From Marinomonas posidonica IVIA-Po-181 (GTDB lineage Bacteria; Pseudomonadota; Gammaproteobacteria; Pseudomonadales; Marinomonadaceae), in NCBI RefSeq assembly GCF_000214215.1, contig NC_015559.1, forward strand, positions 62,001 through 126,000: 64,000 nucleotides of DNA. Direction: 5' to 3'. Below, one piece after another: positions 26,685-37,215 of this stretch. The notes beneath the pieces are model-generated. The model saw only the letters and a program-made list of their open reading frames with translations, was not told the origin of the DNA and did no database searches. Positions within the stretch are counted from its first letter, which is position 1. Every line of letters starts with the position of its first letter. The translations under genes and the position numbers were made by a program.

Positions 26685-28268
26685 TTATACTTTGAAATAA
26701 CTTACGCTTTGGTGAAGTTCTGCTGCCAAGGTATCCAGATCTGCTACGCTGTTTCTTGAACTTTCAACGGCTTTTGCAGTTTCATTGACCATATTTGAAA
26801 TTTCTTCAACGTGTTGAGCAAGACTCTCAGTTGCTTTGTTTTGTTCATCAGAGGAATGAGAAACTTCGCGAATTCGATTGAGTGTCTTATCTGTACCCGT
26901 TCGAATATTGGTTAGCATTTGAGATACCTCATCCGAGCTATTAACACTTTCTTCCACTTTAGGAAGAATGGCTTGCATAGTTTTAGCGACGCCTTCGGTT
27001 TCTGTTTGCACAATATTAATGGTTTCGGTGATCTCTGAGGTGGCTGTGGCTGTGCGAGAAGCAAGGGTACGAACTTCATCTGCAACAACCGCAAAACCAC
27101 GACCTTGCTCACCGGCACGAGCGGCTTCAATCGCTGCATTAAGGGCCAATAGATTTGTTTGTTCAGCAATGTCTCGGATCACATCAACAATGTTACCAAT
27201 TTGCAGAGAACGCTTTTGCAAACTGTCGATTTCTTCAGTAGAACGGGTAATCTGATTTGAAATGTCATTGATGCTTTGTGCCGATTGCTTAACGACTTCC
27301 TCACCATGAAGAGACAGCTTGGAAGATTCTTCTGAATCACTTTCTGTGTTTCGAGCACTGTTGGCAATTTCTTCAATGCATGCTGATAGCTCTTGAATGG
27401 CGGAAGCTGTCGAATAAGAAGCATCGGAAGATTTCTGAGACGCAGAAGAAATCTGCTGCATTTGTTCGTTCAATGAGTTGGTTGAGCGTGTTAGTAATGC
27501 TGAGCCATTGTTGATGTTACGGACCATCTCTTGTAAAGACTTTTGCATTCGAGCAATGGAACCGAGAAGGCTGTTTTCTGTAAATTTACCTTCAATCGTT
27601 TCATTTAAATAACCATCGGCAATACTACTGGTAACGGACATCGCATAGCTTGGCTCGCCACCAATGCTTTTAAGTATGGATCTGGCAATGTAGACAGCAA
27701 CGATAATAATAGCCGCTAAAATCAGCAGGCCTATTAGGCCGAACGAGATCGCTGAATTGACAAAAACAGCGTTCACATCATCCATATAGATACCAAAACC
27801 AATGACCCAATTCCAGTGAGGAAGCTTGGTCATGCCGTTAATTTTTAGCACTTGAACCGTTGTGCCTGGCTTGAAATTTTCACTGATTTTTATAGCGAAA
27901 TCAACAGATTGAAGCTTTGCTATATCAGACTTGTAGGACTCTTGGAAGGTACCAATTTTTTCAGACTTTGGGTGCACTCGAGAAAGTGAGTTATTATCGT
28001 TTGCCCAAATATAGGAAGCGTCATATCGTATGTGTGAAAGTGTCTCAACAACTTTTTCTTCTGCTTCCTCTCTCGACAGCTTGCCTGCTTGTTCCAGGTC
28101 AATGTAGTGAGCGACTTGCTCTTTAGCGAGAGTCAAAATGGTTTGTATTTCGTGCTTCCCACTGTCAATCAAACTGGTTCGAAGGGTTTGTAATGCCACT
28201 GCTCCGAGAATGATCAGACCGATGGCCGCACAAGTAATAATAATACTGAGTTGTCGAGATAATTTCAT
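26685..28268 (-). CDS. Methyl-accepting chemotaxis protein with sCache sensor
   Basis: A 527-residue chemoreceptor. A first membrane helix (residues 7-29) precedes a periplasmic sCache-type domain of about 145 residues containing [15 protein letters not shown], the pattern of small-cache sensors for short organic acids. A second helix (about 175-198), a HAMP-like linker and a long cytoplasmic coiled coil follow. The signalling tip [37 protein letters not shown] is intact. AGGAAGGAATACC precedes the start at 28268. No cheB/cheR pentapeptide is seen at the C-terminus. The ligand is unknown. Confidence 0.92.
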   Translation of the reverse strand: MKLSRQLSIIITCAAIGLIILGAVALQTLRTSLIDSGKHEIQTILTLAKEQVAHYIDLEQAGKLSREEAEEKVVETLSHIRYDASYIWANDNNSLSRVHPKSEKIGTFQESYKSDIAKLQSVDFAIKISENFKPGTTVQVLKINGMTKLPHWNWVIGFGIYMDDVNAVFVNSAISFGLIGLLILAAIIIVAVYIARSILKSIGGEPSYAMSVTSSIADGYLNETIEGKFTENSLLGSIARMQKSLQEMVRNINNGSALLTRSTNSLNEQMQQISSASQKSSDASYSTASAIQELSACIEEIANSARNTESDSEESSKLSLHGEEVVKQSAQSINDISNQITRSTEEIDSLQKRSLQIGNIVDVIRDIAEQTNLLALNAAIEAARAGEQGRGFAVVADEVRTLASRTATATSEITETINIVQTETEGVAKTMQAILPKVEESVNSSDEVSQMLTNIRTGTDKTLNRIREVSHSSDEQNKATESLAQHVEEISNMVNETAKAVESSRNSVADLDTLAAELHQSVSYFKV

Positions 28269-28432
28269 GGTATTCCTTCCTATTAACCAGCAAAAGCAGT
28301 GCACTGATGCTTGAAAAAATTTGAGCTATAAAATGATGCCCTTTTATAAAGTAAAGAAGCAAGACTTGGAACATTTTTCATCAATAAAAAGACAAAAAAA
28401 TACAATTATTTTTCTCAAAAACTAAATAGATC

Positions 28433-28480
28433 ATTTTTTAATTTTTTTAAGTTTTTTTAAGTTTTTTTAAGTTTTTTAAG
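28433..28480. repeat. Short A/T tandem repeat at the 3' end of the MFS gene
   Basis: About four copies of a 10-nt unit (TTTTTTTAAG, last copy one T shorter) run in phase from 28441. The leftmost bases of the array carry the TAA stop of the leftward MFS gene (28476-28478). Such a tract is prone to slippage; copy number could change the distance to downstream DNA but not the coding sequence much. Confidence 0.8.
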
Positions 28481-29702
28481 AAACTTTTATAGAATGTTTT
28501 CTTATGGATTTCAAAACGATCAAGGCGATTGGTAGAGCATGAAAAAGCAAGATCACCACATTTAAGTCAAAAAGCGCATAAAATGGACTGACTAGCAAAG
28601 CCCCGATGGCACTGGCGACCATTTTCATAAAAGCCAAAGCGCTAAATAAGATCAAATGTAAGGATTTAGATTCGAGTTGAATGCTGGATGTTAAACTGAC
28701 TTCCGCCCCGCCTTCGCCAATACCTGCTAAACACACTAAGACAATAGCCCAACTTAATAGTGATTGTTGGAAGGTCAACACAAAGCCACATGACATGATC
28801 AGGCAGGATATGCAGAATCCATTTTCCAGTGACAATAACGCTTTGTCTTTCAGATAAAATCCAGCCTTACTTGCACCAATAAATTTGCCAATGCCCCATG
28901 CAGACATTAAGAGCCCCATGGCATAGCTAATATTATGAGGTGTGAGATTTTGTGATAATACCGGGAACCCTACTTGTTGTGCCGCGCAGGCTAAACTGCT
29001 AGCAGTCGAAATGGCGAATAACCAGCCTAAAAAAGGTGACTGCAAGGGACGATCGAACAGTCTAAAAGGGTGAATTCGCTGAGCGTCAGGGGCGTTTTGA
29101 TGATCAGGTATTGGTTGAATGGTAGAGAGTGTCAGTAGGCTAAGGCCAACCAATGAATACAAAACAATATTGAAAATAAAGATGCCTTCGTAACCTCCGA
29201 CAGCCACCAGTAAACCTATGCTTAGTCCAGCGATGACAGACGCGATGGCGGACAATGCTGTCAGCCAAGCATTGGTGCTGATGCGTTTCGATTTTTCGAC
29301 CCAAAGTGGAATCTGGCTGTTTAACGTAATCATAAAGAGGGCGTTACAAAAGCCGCCTATTAAGGCGATCCAAGGTAAAACGTTAATTTGTTGGTGCGTA
29401 GGAATCAGTACTAAGATAAGGAGCAGAATGAGTCGAATGGTATTTAATAAGCTCAAGGTATGCTTATGTGGCTTTATTGAAAAAAAGCTGACTAGACTCG
29501 CGAGGATTCCGCCTGCAACACTTGAAGCCATGAATAAGCTGAGCGTAAAGACATTTTGGCTGATGAAGAAAACATAGCTGGACAATAAGATGAGATTCAA
29601 CACCCCAGCAAAGTCGGATATCACACGAGTGAAAATAATCCAAATCGTGGCATGTTGAATAAAGGAGTGAGTTTGCTGAGCCTGTTCTAGCTTTGTGTTC
29701 AT
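28476..29702 (-). CDS. MFS transporter (EntS/MFS_3-like)
   Basis: A 408-residue major facilitator protein with about twelve helices in two bundles. The central cytoplasmic loop at about 205-230 is hydrophilic (DHQNAPDAQRIHPF), as expected. The layout resembles MFS_3 exporters such as EntS, but no substrate motif decides. AAAGGATAGGCAGA precedes the start. It follows the peptide-transporter operon in the same direction, from which it is separated by that operon's terminator, so it has its own promoter. Confidence 0.82.
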   Translation of the reverse strand: MNTKLEQAQQTHSFIQHATIWIIFTRVISDFAGVLNLILLSSYVFFISQNVFTLSLFMASSVAGGILASLVSFFSIKPHKHTLSLLNTIRLILLLILVLIPTHQQINVLPWIALIGGFCNALFMITLNSQIPLWVEKSKRISTNAWLTALSAIASVIAGLSIGLLVAVGGYEGIFIFNIVLYSLVGLSLLTLSTIQPIPDHQNAPDAQRIHPFRLFDRPLQSPFLGWLFAISTASSLACAAQQVGFPVLSQNLTPHNISYAMGLLMSAWGIGKFIGASKAGFYLKDKALLSLENGFCISCLIMSCGFVLTFQQSLLSWAIVLVCLAGIGEGGAEVSLTSSIQLESKSLHLILFSALAFMKMVASAIGALLVSPFYALFDLNVVILLFHALPIALIVLKSIRKHSIKVS

Positions 29703-29798
29703 TCTGCCTATCCTTTGGCTGAAAAAAATCGTCCTGATTTATTGACACTGTCTTTTGGTTATACGCTGTTTTAGTCTCTCTTATCAAACTGTTTGATC

Positions 29799-29822
29799 AA
29801 AAAAAAGCGCCCTTACGGACGC
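29799..29822 (-). terminator. Terminator of the dpp operon
   Basis: On the minus strand GCGTCC-GTAA-GGGCGC forms a 6-bp stem with one G-U pair, a GNRA tetraloop, and eight U after it. It lies 33 bp beyond the stop of the last transporter gene. Confidence 0.9.
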
Positions 29823-29855
29823 AAATACTCGGTGGGAGTTCAGTGCTAAGCCAAG

Positions 29856-30857
29856 CTATACCGCATGACTGAATTCAATACGTTGCTCTTCGACAGCATG
29901 ACAGGCAATCAAATGACCTGTTTGATCATCTCGAAGTTCTGGCACTTCCTGATGGCAACGTTCATTTGCATATTGACAACGACCATGGAAAGCACAGCCA
30001 GAAGGTGGGTTCAGTGGCGAGGGCAATTCCCCTTGCAATTTAATGCGTTGACGGCGCTTGTCTGGAGACAATTGTGGCGTACTGGACAGTAGCGCTAAGG
30101 TATATGGATGCTTAGGGTTATTGAAAAGGTCTTCTTTCGAACCTTGTTCGACGACTTTGCCTAAATACATTACCATCACGTTATCGGCAATGTGTTCGAC
30201 CACAGATAAGTCGTGAGAGATAAAGACATAGCTTAACCCCAGTTCAGTTTGCAGATCCATCATTAGGTTAAGCACTTGCGCCTGTACTGAAACGTCCAAG
30301 GCGGAGACAGGCTCATCGGCGACAATGATGCTTGGGTCTAACATCAGGCCTCGAGCAATGGCGATACGTTGACGTTGCCCCCCAGAAAACATGTGTGGGT
30401 AACGATCATAATGTTCCGTCTTTAGCCCCACTTTTGCCATGATACTAAGCGCTTTTGCTTTGCGTTCGGCTTTAGAAAGTTGGCTGTTAATGACTAGCGG
30501 TTCTTCTAAGATGCTGCCAATTTTTTTGCGTGGGTTTAGAGATCCGTAAGGATTCTGGAAGATAATTTGAATTTTCTGCCGTAACGTCGCTTGCGCGGCT
30601 TTACTGAGACTTAATAGATCTTCTCCTAAATGTTCAAGGCGGCCTGAAGTCGGTGTTTCTATCATGGTTAACATGCGGCCTAATGTGGATTTGCCACAGC
30701 CCGATTCGCCAACTATGGCAAGGGTCTTCCCCTTCTCCAACTGAAAACTGATGCCATCTACAGCTTTCACAACCGCGTCGGGTTTAAAGATTCCTTGCTT
30801 AACATGATAGTGCTGCTTCAGCGCTTGAGCGTCGAGAATTAAATTGTTGCTACTCAT
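29856..30857 (-). CDS. dppF: Peptide ABC transporter ATP-binding protein DppF-like
   Basis: A 333-residue ATPase of the oligo/dipeptide family. Walker A is GESGCGKST, the signature is FSGGQRQR, and Walker [11 protein letters not shown] is followed by the switch His in ISHDLSVV. The C-terminal oligopeptide-family extension with [18 protein letters not shown] carries the cysteines that bind a 4Fe-4S cluster in related transporters. The start at 30857 overlaps the DppD stop by ATGA. It pairs with DppD to drive import. Confidence 0.88.
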   Translation of the reverse strand: MSSNNLILDAQALKQHYHVKQGIFKPDAVVKAVDGISFQLEKGKTLAIVGESGCGKSTLGRMLTMIETPTSGRLEHLGEDLLSLSKAAQATLRQKIQIIFQNPYGSLNPRKKIGSILEEPLVINSQLSKAERKAKALSIMAKVGLKTEHYDRYPHMFSGGQRQRIAIARGLMLDPSIIVADEPVSALDVSVQAQVLNLMMDLQTELGLSYVFISHDLSVVEHIADNVMVMYLGKVVEQGSKEDLFNNPKHPYTLALLSSTPQLSPDKRRQRIKLQGELPSPLNPPSGCAFHGRCQYANERCHQEVPELRDDQTGHLIACHAVEEQRIEFSHAV

Positions 30858-31822
30858 GCGACAGGTCTCCCTTCTGTATCTAAAGGTGTGTGGCATTTTA
30901 CCTGACGATGCAGGTCGCCTTGGTTATCCGGTTCTACTTGACGGCATTGCTCTGTGGCATAAGGACAACGAGGGCTGAGCAAACAGCCGAGGGGTCTATC
31001 ATATTGCCCTGGGACTACACCAGATAAAGCATCAAGCCGAGATTTACCGGCCGCAGACTCAGGTAAAGAGGCCAGTAAGGCCTGGGTATAAGGGTGCTTA
31101 GGCGTCGCAAAGACTTCCGCTGCTGGACCTGATTCGACGATTTGACCGGCGTACATCACAATCACTCGATCAGCCACTTCGGCAACCAAGGCAAGATCAT
31201 GGGTAATGAGTACTAAGCCCATTCTTTGTTTACGTTGTAGCTCGATCAACAAGTCGATGATTTGAGCTTGGATGGTGACGTCTAATGCCGTGGTGGGCTC
31301 ATCAGCAATTAATAGCTTAGGGTCACATGCAATCGCAATGGCAATCATCACACGCTGACTCATCCCGCCGGATAGCTGGTGGGGGTAATTGTCTAAACGG
31401 GATTCAGGGGCAGGTATCCCCACTTGTGTCAGCAATTCAACAGCCCGAGTTTTAAGTTCTTTTTTACTACCACCTTGGTGTGTTTTCAAAGCTTCGATGA
31501 TTTGATAACCCACGGTAAAACATGGGTTTAAGCTGGTCATTGGATCTTGGAATATCATCGCAATGTCTGAGCCAGTTAGCTTACGACGTTGTTTTTCAGG
31601 CATGGCCTGTAGATCTTGTCCATTGAAAGACAGGCGTTCTGCGCTGACGTTACCTGGATAATCGATCAGTCCCATAATGGAAAGAGAACTGACACTTTTT
31701 CCGGAACCGGACTCGCCCACTATACCAAGTACTTCGCCTTCCTCCACTTGATAGCTGATCTTATCGACGGCTTGGAAAGGACCAAATTGGACGCTTAAAT
31801 TATTGAGTTCTAATAATGACAT
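30854..31822 (-). CDS. dppD: Peptide ABC transporter ATP-binding protein DppD-like
   Basis: A 322-residue ATPase with Walker A GESGSGKS, signature LSGGMSQR, Walker [11 protein letters not shown] and ITHDLALV. The C-terminal [18 protein letters not shown] holds the Cys cluster typical of DppD/OppD. AGGAGAGGCC precedes the start. It lies 10 bp after dppC. It is co-transcribed with the permeases and DppF. Confidence 0.88.
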   Translation of the reverse strand: MSLLELNNLSVQFGPFQAVDKISYQVEEGEVLGIVGESGSGKSVSSLSIMGLIDYPGNVSAERLSFNGQDLQAMPEKQRRKLTGSDIAMIFQDPMTSLNPCFTVGYQIIEALKTHQGGSKKELKTRAVELLTQVGIPAPESRLDNYPHQLSGGMSQRVMIAIAIACDPKLLIADEPTTALDVTIQAQIIDLLIELQRKQRMGLVLITHDLALVAEVADRVIVMYAGQIVESGPAAEVFATPKHPYTQALLASLPESAAGKSRLDALSGVVPGQYDRPLGCLLSPRCPYATEQCRQVEPDNQGDLHRQVKCHTPLDTEGRPVA

Positions 31823-31832
31823 TTGGCCTCTC

Positions 31833-32723
31833 CTATTGCTTTAACTTAGGGTCAAGGGCATCACGTAAACCGTCGCCCATTAAGTTAAATGCCAGAACGG
31901 TAATGAGGATCATCAAACCGGGAAAGGTGACAACCCACCAAGCGCGTTGTACGAATTGCAATGCATCGGACAGCATTGAGCCCCACTCTGGTGTTGGTGG
32001 TTGAGCGCCTAACCCTAGGAAGCCTAAGGCTGCCATGTCGAGAATGGCACTGGAAAAGCCTAGTGTCGCCTGAACGATTAGAGGCGCCAGACAGTTTGGA
32101 AGAATACAAATAAACATCAATCTAAGCGGCCCTGCACCGATAACGCGTGAGGAAGTGACATAGTCTTTTGACATTTCCGCCATGGTGGCAGCTCGAGTCA
32201 AACGAACATAATGCGGTAAGGAAACAATGGAGATGGCTAATGCGGCATTGATGATGCTCGGTCCTAAGATGGCCACAATTGCAATCGCCAGTAGCAAGCT
32301 TGGCATTGCCAACATGATATCAACAATGCGCATGATTATCGTGTCGATCACACCTTTGAAGTAGCCGGCAATGAGTCCGAGTAATATTCCCATGATGAGT
32401 GATGCGGTCACGGCGACAATACCCACTGAGATAGACAAACGAGAGCCGTGAATTAAGCGAGACAGAATGTCTCGGCCCACATCATCTGTTCCCAAAATGA
32501 AGGACCAGTTACCTCCTTGTAACCATGCTGGAGGTAAAAGGAGTGCATCACGATATTGTTGTGACGGAGAATGTGGTGCGACAAAATCGGCAAAAATGGC
32601 CATAAAAACAATCAGCACAATAAAACCAAGGCCCGCCACAGCGCCTTTATTTGTACTGAAATAATACCAAAATTCTTGCAGTGGTGTTTTCGGTAATGGC
32701 GCAGTAATGGTTTGAGAAGACAT
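31833..32723 (-). CDS. dppC: Peptide ABC transporter permease DppC-like
   Basis: A 296-residue inner-membrane permease with an N-terminal helix after the [18 protein letters not shown] segment and five further helices. The typical [20 protein letters not shown] block precedes the transport domain, and the EAA loop facing the ATPases is recognisable around [18 protein letters not shown]. Gap to dppB is 14 bp. Confidence 0.88.
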   Translation of the reverse strand: MSSQTITAPLPKTPLQEFWYYFSTNKGAVAGLGFIVLIVFMAIFADFVAPHSPSQQYRDALLLPPAWLQGGNWSFILGTDDVGRDILSRLIHGSRLSISVGIVAVTASLIMGILLGLIAGYFKGVIDTIIMRIVDIMLAMPSLLLAIAIVAILGPSIINAALAISIVSLPHYVRLTRAATMAEMSKDYVTSSRVIGAGPLRLMFICILPNCLAPLIVQATLGFSSAILDMAALGFLGLGAQPPTPEWGSMLSDALQFVQRAWWVVTFPGLMILITVLAFNLMGDGLRDALDPKLKQ

Positions 32724-32737
32724 AAATCGGCGCCCTT

Positions 32738-33748
32738 TTATTTACTGTGTCTAATGCGAGGATTAACAATGCCATAGGCAATGTCGACTAATAGATTCAC
32801 CACTATGATGATACAAGCCACAATTAAGATACCGCCTTGTACCACTGGGTAGTCTCGACGTCCGATGGACTCAATTAACCATTTACCAATACCAGGCCAA
32901 GCAAACACGGTTTCAGTGAGAATGGCCCCGGACAGCAAGATACCAACTTGCAGACCAATCACGGTAATCACAGGGATCAGAGCATTACGTAAGGCATGGA
33001 TGATGATAACGCGCCAAGGAGCGATGCCTTTGGCTCGTGCAGTCCGAATGTAGTCTTCACTGAGGACTTCTAACATGGAAGAGCGTGTCATACGAGCGAT
33101 AACCGCCATTGGAATGGTGCCAAGTACAATGCTGGGCAGAATCAAATGTGCGGCAGCGGAGCGGAATGCGCCTACTTCATCGGAAAGTAACGTATCAATG
33201 AGCATAAATCCGGTGACATCATCGATCCAATAGACCACATCAATTCGTCCTGATACGGGTGTCCATCCAAGGTTAACTGAAAACACCAGCATTAGGAGCA
33301 AGGCCCACCAAAAAACAGGCATAGAATAACCGGTTAAGGAAAAAGTCATAACAGAGTGATCTAAAACCGTCCCCCGTTTGACCGCCGCGAAGATACCTGC
33401 AGGTAAGCCGACTAAGATTGAAAACAGTACCGCGCATATGGCAAGTTCTATTGTCGCTGGAAAGAGGGTTAGAAACTCTTGCATAACGGGCTCTTTGGTG
33501 ATTAAGGAGTTGCCCAAGTCACCTTGCAAAACACCTGTTACATAGTGAAAGTATTGAATGTAAATTGGCTGGTCAAAGCCTAACTGAGCGCTTAACTCGG
33601 CATGGCGCTCTGCACTAACACCACGTTCACCTGCCATGACTTCGATAGGGTCACCAGGGATCAGGCGAATCAGCGTGAAAGTCAGTAAGGTGATGCCAAT
33701 AAAGGTAGGCACGACCAGACTTAAACGGCGAAAAATAAACTGGAACAT
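32738..33748 (-). CDS. dppB: Peptide ABC transporter permease DppB-like
   Basis: A 336-residue permease with six helices. The N-terminal FRRLSLVVPTFIGITLLTFTLIRLIPGDP is the hallmark of DppB/OppB, and the EAA-type loop DYIRTARAKGIAPWRVIIIHALRNA is clear. It is separated from dppA by 119 bp holding a long stem-loop. No strong ribosome site is seen before the start. Confidence 0.9.
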   Translation of the reverse strand: MFQFIFRRLSLVVPTFIGITLLTFTLIRLIPGDPIEVMAGERGVSAERHAELSAQLGFDQPIYIQYFHYVTGVLQGDLGNSLITKEPVMQEFLTLFPATIELAICAVLFSILVGLPAGIFAAVKRGTVLDHSVMTFSLTGYSMPVFWWALLLMLVFSVNLGWTPVSGRIDVVYWIDDVTGFMLIDTLLSDEVGAFRSAAAHLILPSIVLGTIPMAVIARMTRSSMLEVLSEDYIRTARAKGIAPWRVIIIHALRNALIPVITVIGLQVGILLSGAILTETVFAWPGIGKWLIESIGRRDYPVVQGGILIVACIIIVVNLLVDIAYGIVNPRIRHSK

Positions 33749-33804
33749 AATAGGATGGGCTCTCTCGGGGTACGAATTGATCGAGGACTCACTCGCTCAA
33801 CAGA

Positions 33805-33844
33805 ATGCCTACTTGCTGACTTTCCCTCATCAACAAGCAGGCAT
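33805..33844 (-). promoter_or_regulatory. Intercistronic stem-loop after dppA
   Basis: A 15-bp stem (33805-33819 with 33830-33844, two G-U pairs on the minus-strand RNA) with a 10-nt loop. It lies just after the binding-protein gene and before the permeases, like the hairpin in the sugar operon at 5588-5617. There is no U-tract. It probably stabilises the dppA message. Confidence 0.7.
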
Positions 33845-33867
33845 CATTTTGTCCAGGCTAGGACAAT

Positions 33868-35460
33868 TTATTTGCTAACGTTATAGAAGTAATGACCGCC
33901 AAGAGGGTCTATTTTATAACCTTTAACGTCTTTGCTGATTGGTTCATAGACAACAGAGTGTGCCAACGTAATCCAAGGTGCTTCGCGCTTGAAGACAACT
34001 TGGGCTTGTTCGTAATCCTTGGTACGTTCAGCTTTGTCAGAAGTCCGTTTTGCAGCCAACAGTAAGTCGTTGAACTCTTTGTTACACCATTGTGCACGGT
34101 TTGAACCTCCTACAGCATCACACCCCAACAAAACGTATAGGAAGTTATCTGGGTCACCGTTATCACCTGTCCAACCCAATAGTACTGTTTCGTGCTCACC
34201 TTTCTTAGAACGGTTTAGATATTCACCCCACTCATAAGAAACGATCTCAGCTTTAACACCGACTTTTGACCAGTCTTCTTGCATGATTTCCGCCATACGA
34301 CGGGCATTTGGGTTGTAAGGACGCTGTACTGGCATTGCCCAAATATTGGTTGAGAAGCCATCTGGATAACCCGCTTCTGCTAATAGCTTTTTCGCTTTAA
34401 CAGGGTCATATGGGTAATCTACAACATTGTTGTTGTAAGACCACATGGTGGGTGGAATAGGGTTTTTAGCGGCCTTACCTGCACCTTGGAAAACCGCATC
34501 AATGATGGCGCTCTTGTCCGTCGCTAGGTTAAGGGCTTGGCGGACTCGAATGTCATCAAATGGTTTCTTCTTCGTATTGAAGGCTAGATAACCCACGTTT
34601 AGACCTTCTTGACTCATTAGATTGATGTTCGGGTCCTGATCCATTTGCTCAAGATCTGCAGGATTTGGGTACGGCATCACATCACACTCACCGGCTTTCA
34701 ATTTTGCATAGCGAACGGAAGCATCTGGTGTGATAGAGAACACTAAACGATCGACTTTGGCTTTGCCTTTCCAGTAATCTTTAAAGGCTGTGTAGCGAAT
34801 CAAAGAGTCTTTCTGATATTGAACTTTCTGGAACGGACCTGTTGCAACCGGGTTGATATCAAGCTGCTCTGGTGTGCCTTTCTTCATTAGGTAATCAGCT
34901 TGTTCTTTCGAGAAGATAGAGGCAAAGTCCATCGCCAAGTTGGCAATGAAAGGTGCTTCTGGATGATTCAGAACAAACGTCACAGTGTAGTCATCTACTT
35001 TCACTATGTCTTTGATTAGGTCGCCCATGCCCATACCGTTGAAGTATTCGTATGATCCACCGGAAACACTGTGATATGGGTTATTTTTGTTCCATTGACG
35101 GTCAAATGTAAAGACCACATCGTCTGCGTTAAAATCACGTGTCGGTTTGAACGATTTAGAAGAATGGAACTTCACACCTTTACGCAAATGGAAAGTGTAC
35201 TCAAGGCCATCAGCAGAAACATCGTAGCTGGTTGCCAAGCCCGGCTCAGTTTCCGTGGTACCGAGTTTGAACTCCATCAAGCGGTTGAACATGTTTTTAG
35301 ATGTCGCATCAAACGTCGTACCAGCCGTATAAAAAGCAGGGTTAAAGCCTTCAGGACTGCCTTCTGAGCAGTAAACCAAAGTAGTAGCTGCATGAGCTGT
35401 AGTACTAATGGCACCGGCGGTCATCAGCGCGAGCGTTAGTTTTGCTAGCCCTTTTTTCAT
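33868..35460 (-). CDS. dppA: Dipeptide-binding periplasmic protein DppA-like
   Basis: A 530-residue SBP_bac_5 family protein. A signal peptide ends near AHA-A (residue 24). The mature protein opens TTLVYCSEGSPEGFNPAFYTAGTTFD, close to E. coli DppA, and conserved DVVFTFDRQ and GWTGDNGDPDNFL follow. It delivers di- or tripeptides (or haem, or 5-aminolevulinate, in some species) to DppBCDF. GGAGAG precedes the start. It heads the operon dppABCDF. A terminator-like hairpin lies about 110 bp upstream and may attenuate transcription. Confidence 0.92.
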   Translation of the reverse strand: MKKGLAKLTLALMTAGAISTTAHAATTLVYCSEGSPEGFNPAFYTAGTTFDATSKNMFNRLMEFKLGTTETEPGLATSYDVSADGLEYTFHLRKGVKFHSSKSFKPTRDFNADDVVFTFDRQWNKNNPYHSVSGGSYEYFNGMGMGDLIKDIVKVDDYTVTFVLNHPEAPFIANLAMDFASIFSKEQADYLMKKGTPEQLDINPVATGPFQKVQYQKDSLIRYTAFKDYWKGKAKVDRLVFSITPDASVRYAKLKAGECDVMPYPNPADLEQMDQDPNINLMSQEGLNVGYLAFNTKKKPFDDIRVRQALNLATDKSAIIDAVFQGAGKAAKNPIPPTMWSYNNNVVDYPYDPVKAKKLLAEAGYPDGFSTNIWAMPVQRPYNPNARRMAEIMQEDWSKVGVKAEIVSYEWGEYLNRSKKGEHETVLLGWTGDNGDPDNFLYVLLGCDAVGGSNRAQWCNKEFNDLLLAAKRTSDKAERTKDYEQAQVVFKREAPWITLAHSVVYEPISKDVKGYKIDPLGGHYFYNVSK

Positions 35461-35953
35461 TTGAACTCTCCATTAACATAATTATATTCGTGCTCTGCAC
35501 GTGGGAAGTCGAACTAAGGTATTCGTTACTTTTGTGATCAGGTGGGAAAGAGCCTTCTCATTGATAAAACAAGCCCCATTTAAACTCCAAGTTTAAATGG
35601 GGCTGTTCTGCCTCATCCTTGAGCCCCCTTTAGCCATATGACAAGTCTGCTGAGCAGACAGTCACAACAGCGTTATTGAAGAGTACTGAAGCAATGAGCA
35701 ATGACCAATCGAAATAACGATATGACCTATACGTCTAATGAATAGAGATTTTCGATAATAAGGGGAAAGGCTTGTTGTTTCTGGCTTGACGCACTAAAGC
35801 GCTGAAACTGAAAAAGGCAAAAAAAGTGTAAATTCATTTCGTCAGTTGAGAAAAGTGATAGGCAAAGGCCATCAAAATATGCATAAAGAGGCGGTTAGCT
35901 TCGAACCTTGCCAGAGAGGTATAGCCTCTCTAGCTCAGGAAAGGGAAAGCGTT
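35461..35953. other. 493-bp intergenic region upstream of dppA
   Basis: No credible gene. Besides the large hairpin at 35572-35604 it holds a small palindrome GTCTGC-TGA-GCAGAC near 35653-35667 and AGAGAGG-TATAG-CCTCTCT at 35913-35931. The latter may be a weak terminator for the leftward dehydrogenase gene. The dppA promoter must lie here, but I could not place it with confidence. Confidence 0.5.
35572..35604 (-). terminator. Terminator-like hairpin in the dppA leader region
   Basis: Perfect 15-bp arms AGCCCCATTTAAACT (35572-35586) and AGTTTAAATGGGGCT (35590-35604) enclose a 3-nt loop. On the minus strand the stem is followed by TTGTTTTATC, so leftward transcripts toward dppA could terminate here. 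It may be an attenuator, or the end of a small RNA made from 35605-35950. Confidence 0.6.
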
Positions 35954-36814
35954 TTAATCAAGCGCTTTTATTAAAACTGAAGTGTCTTGGCGGCCACGAC
36001 CTGCCTTGATTAGTTGCTGATATTTTTCGTCGACTTCTAGCGTCAGTGGTAAGCTCAGTCCCATTTTTTCTGCCTGCGCCAAGCAAAGTCCAAGGTCTTT
36101 ATGCATCCATTCAATGGCAAAGCCAAAATCAAATTCATCGTTGGCCATGGTTTCCCCACGGTTTTCTAATTGCCAAGAGCCGGCGGCGCCGTGTTTGAGA
36201 GTATCGACTAAGGTTGCTATGTCCAATCCAGCTTGTTGGGCAAAACGAATGCCTTCAGAGAGCCCTGATAAAACACCAGCAATGAGAATTTGATTCACCA
36301 TCTTGGCCACTTGGCCTTGACCCACATCGCCCATTAGACTGGTGGCTTTGGCATAAGAGTCTAAAACTGGCTTGGCTTTTTCTAGGTGAGCGGGCTCGCC
36401 TCCTATCATAACCGTCAACACACCATTTTCGGCGCCCGCTTGACCGCCGGACACAGGCGCATCCATAAAGTCATACCCTTTTTCATTAGCAGCTTGATGC
36501 AGTTCTTTAGCAACCTCAGCTGAAGCGGTCGTGTGGTCAATGAATAAGGTGCCAGGTTTGGCCTGCTGAAAGGCACCATTCTGACCTAAGTAAACGGCTT
36601 TAAGGTCGTTGTCATTGCCAACACAGGTGAGCACAATGTCAGCATCTTGTGCTGCATCTGCTGGTGTGTCTGCATAGGATCCGACAAAAGAATCGCACCA
36701 TAATTGCGCCTTTTCGACTGAACGGTTGTAAACCACAACCGAATGACCTGCCTTACTTAAATGTCCGGCCATTGGAAATCCCATGGTACCGAGTCCAATG
36801 AAGCTAACCTTCAT
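35954..36814 (-). CDS. NAD(P)-dependent oxidoreductase, 3-hydroxyisobutyrate dehydrogenase family
   Basis: A 286-residue beta-hydroxyacid dehydrogenase. GLGTMGFPMA is the Rossmann loop, DAPVSGGQAGAENG is the family substrate-binding signature, and KMVNQI carries the catalytic Lys. The final DTSVLIKALD matches tartronate semialdehyde reductase/GarR-type members. AAGGACGTTGAAT precedes the start at 36814; the frame to 36883 lacks a better site. The substrate could be tartronate semialdehyde, 3-hydroxyisobutyrate or succinic semialdehyde. It appears to be a single-gene unit. Confidence 0.88.
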   Translation of the reverse strand: MKVSFIGLGTMGFPMAGHLSKAGHSVVVYNRSVEKAQLWCDSFVGSYADTPADAAQDADIVLTCVGNDNDLKAVYLGQNGAFQQAKPGTLFIDHTTASAEVAKELHQAANEKGYDFMDAPVSGGQAGAENGVLTVMIGGEPAHLEKAKPVLDSYAKATSLMGDVGQGQVAKMVNQILIAGVLSGLSEGIRFAQQAGLDIATLVDTLKHGAAGSWQLENRGETMANDEFDFGFAIEWMHKDLGLCLAQAEKMGLSLPLTLEVDEKYQQLIKAGRGRQDTSVLIKALD

Positions 36815-37215
36815 ATTCAACGTCCTTTTTCTAGCAAATGTAGTTTGTATCATACGTCGAAAATCCGAAAAATTGAGGTACAAAATGCACTAAATTCTGA
36901 CATACAGACAGTATTATTGGGTTTTATCGGTTTATTTGAAGCACAAGATTAGCGCACCACACCTTGTGGATAACTTTGTGAAAGAAATTAAGGGATGACG
37001 GATTCTTTCATCTAAATCGAAAAAAGAGCGGATAATCGTGCATATTTCGTACAAAAATTCACTTTTCATCACTATTGCGAATAGGGCTGTGGTTTTGTCA
37101 AGATCTAATCCCTAATTAATTTCAGTCAACTTCCCTATCCGTTACGGAGGAAGTGGGCGATAAAGAAACCAATCAGTTAGATTGAATTTGTTTAAAACTC
37201 TTTAAAAACAATGAA
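36815..37215. other. 401-bp AT-rich intergenic region
   Basis: Nothing I can support as a gene or RNA. It must contain the promoter of the leftward dehydrogenase gene. No strong hairpin or repeat was seen; the SGNH gene ending at 37216 has no obvious terminator here. Confidence 0.4.

Noticed and set aside
35885-35935. tRNA-like TTCGAA loop near the dehydrogenase gene
   Set aside because: Only a GTTCGAAGC string and a short hairpin are present; no acceptor or anticodon stem fits.
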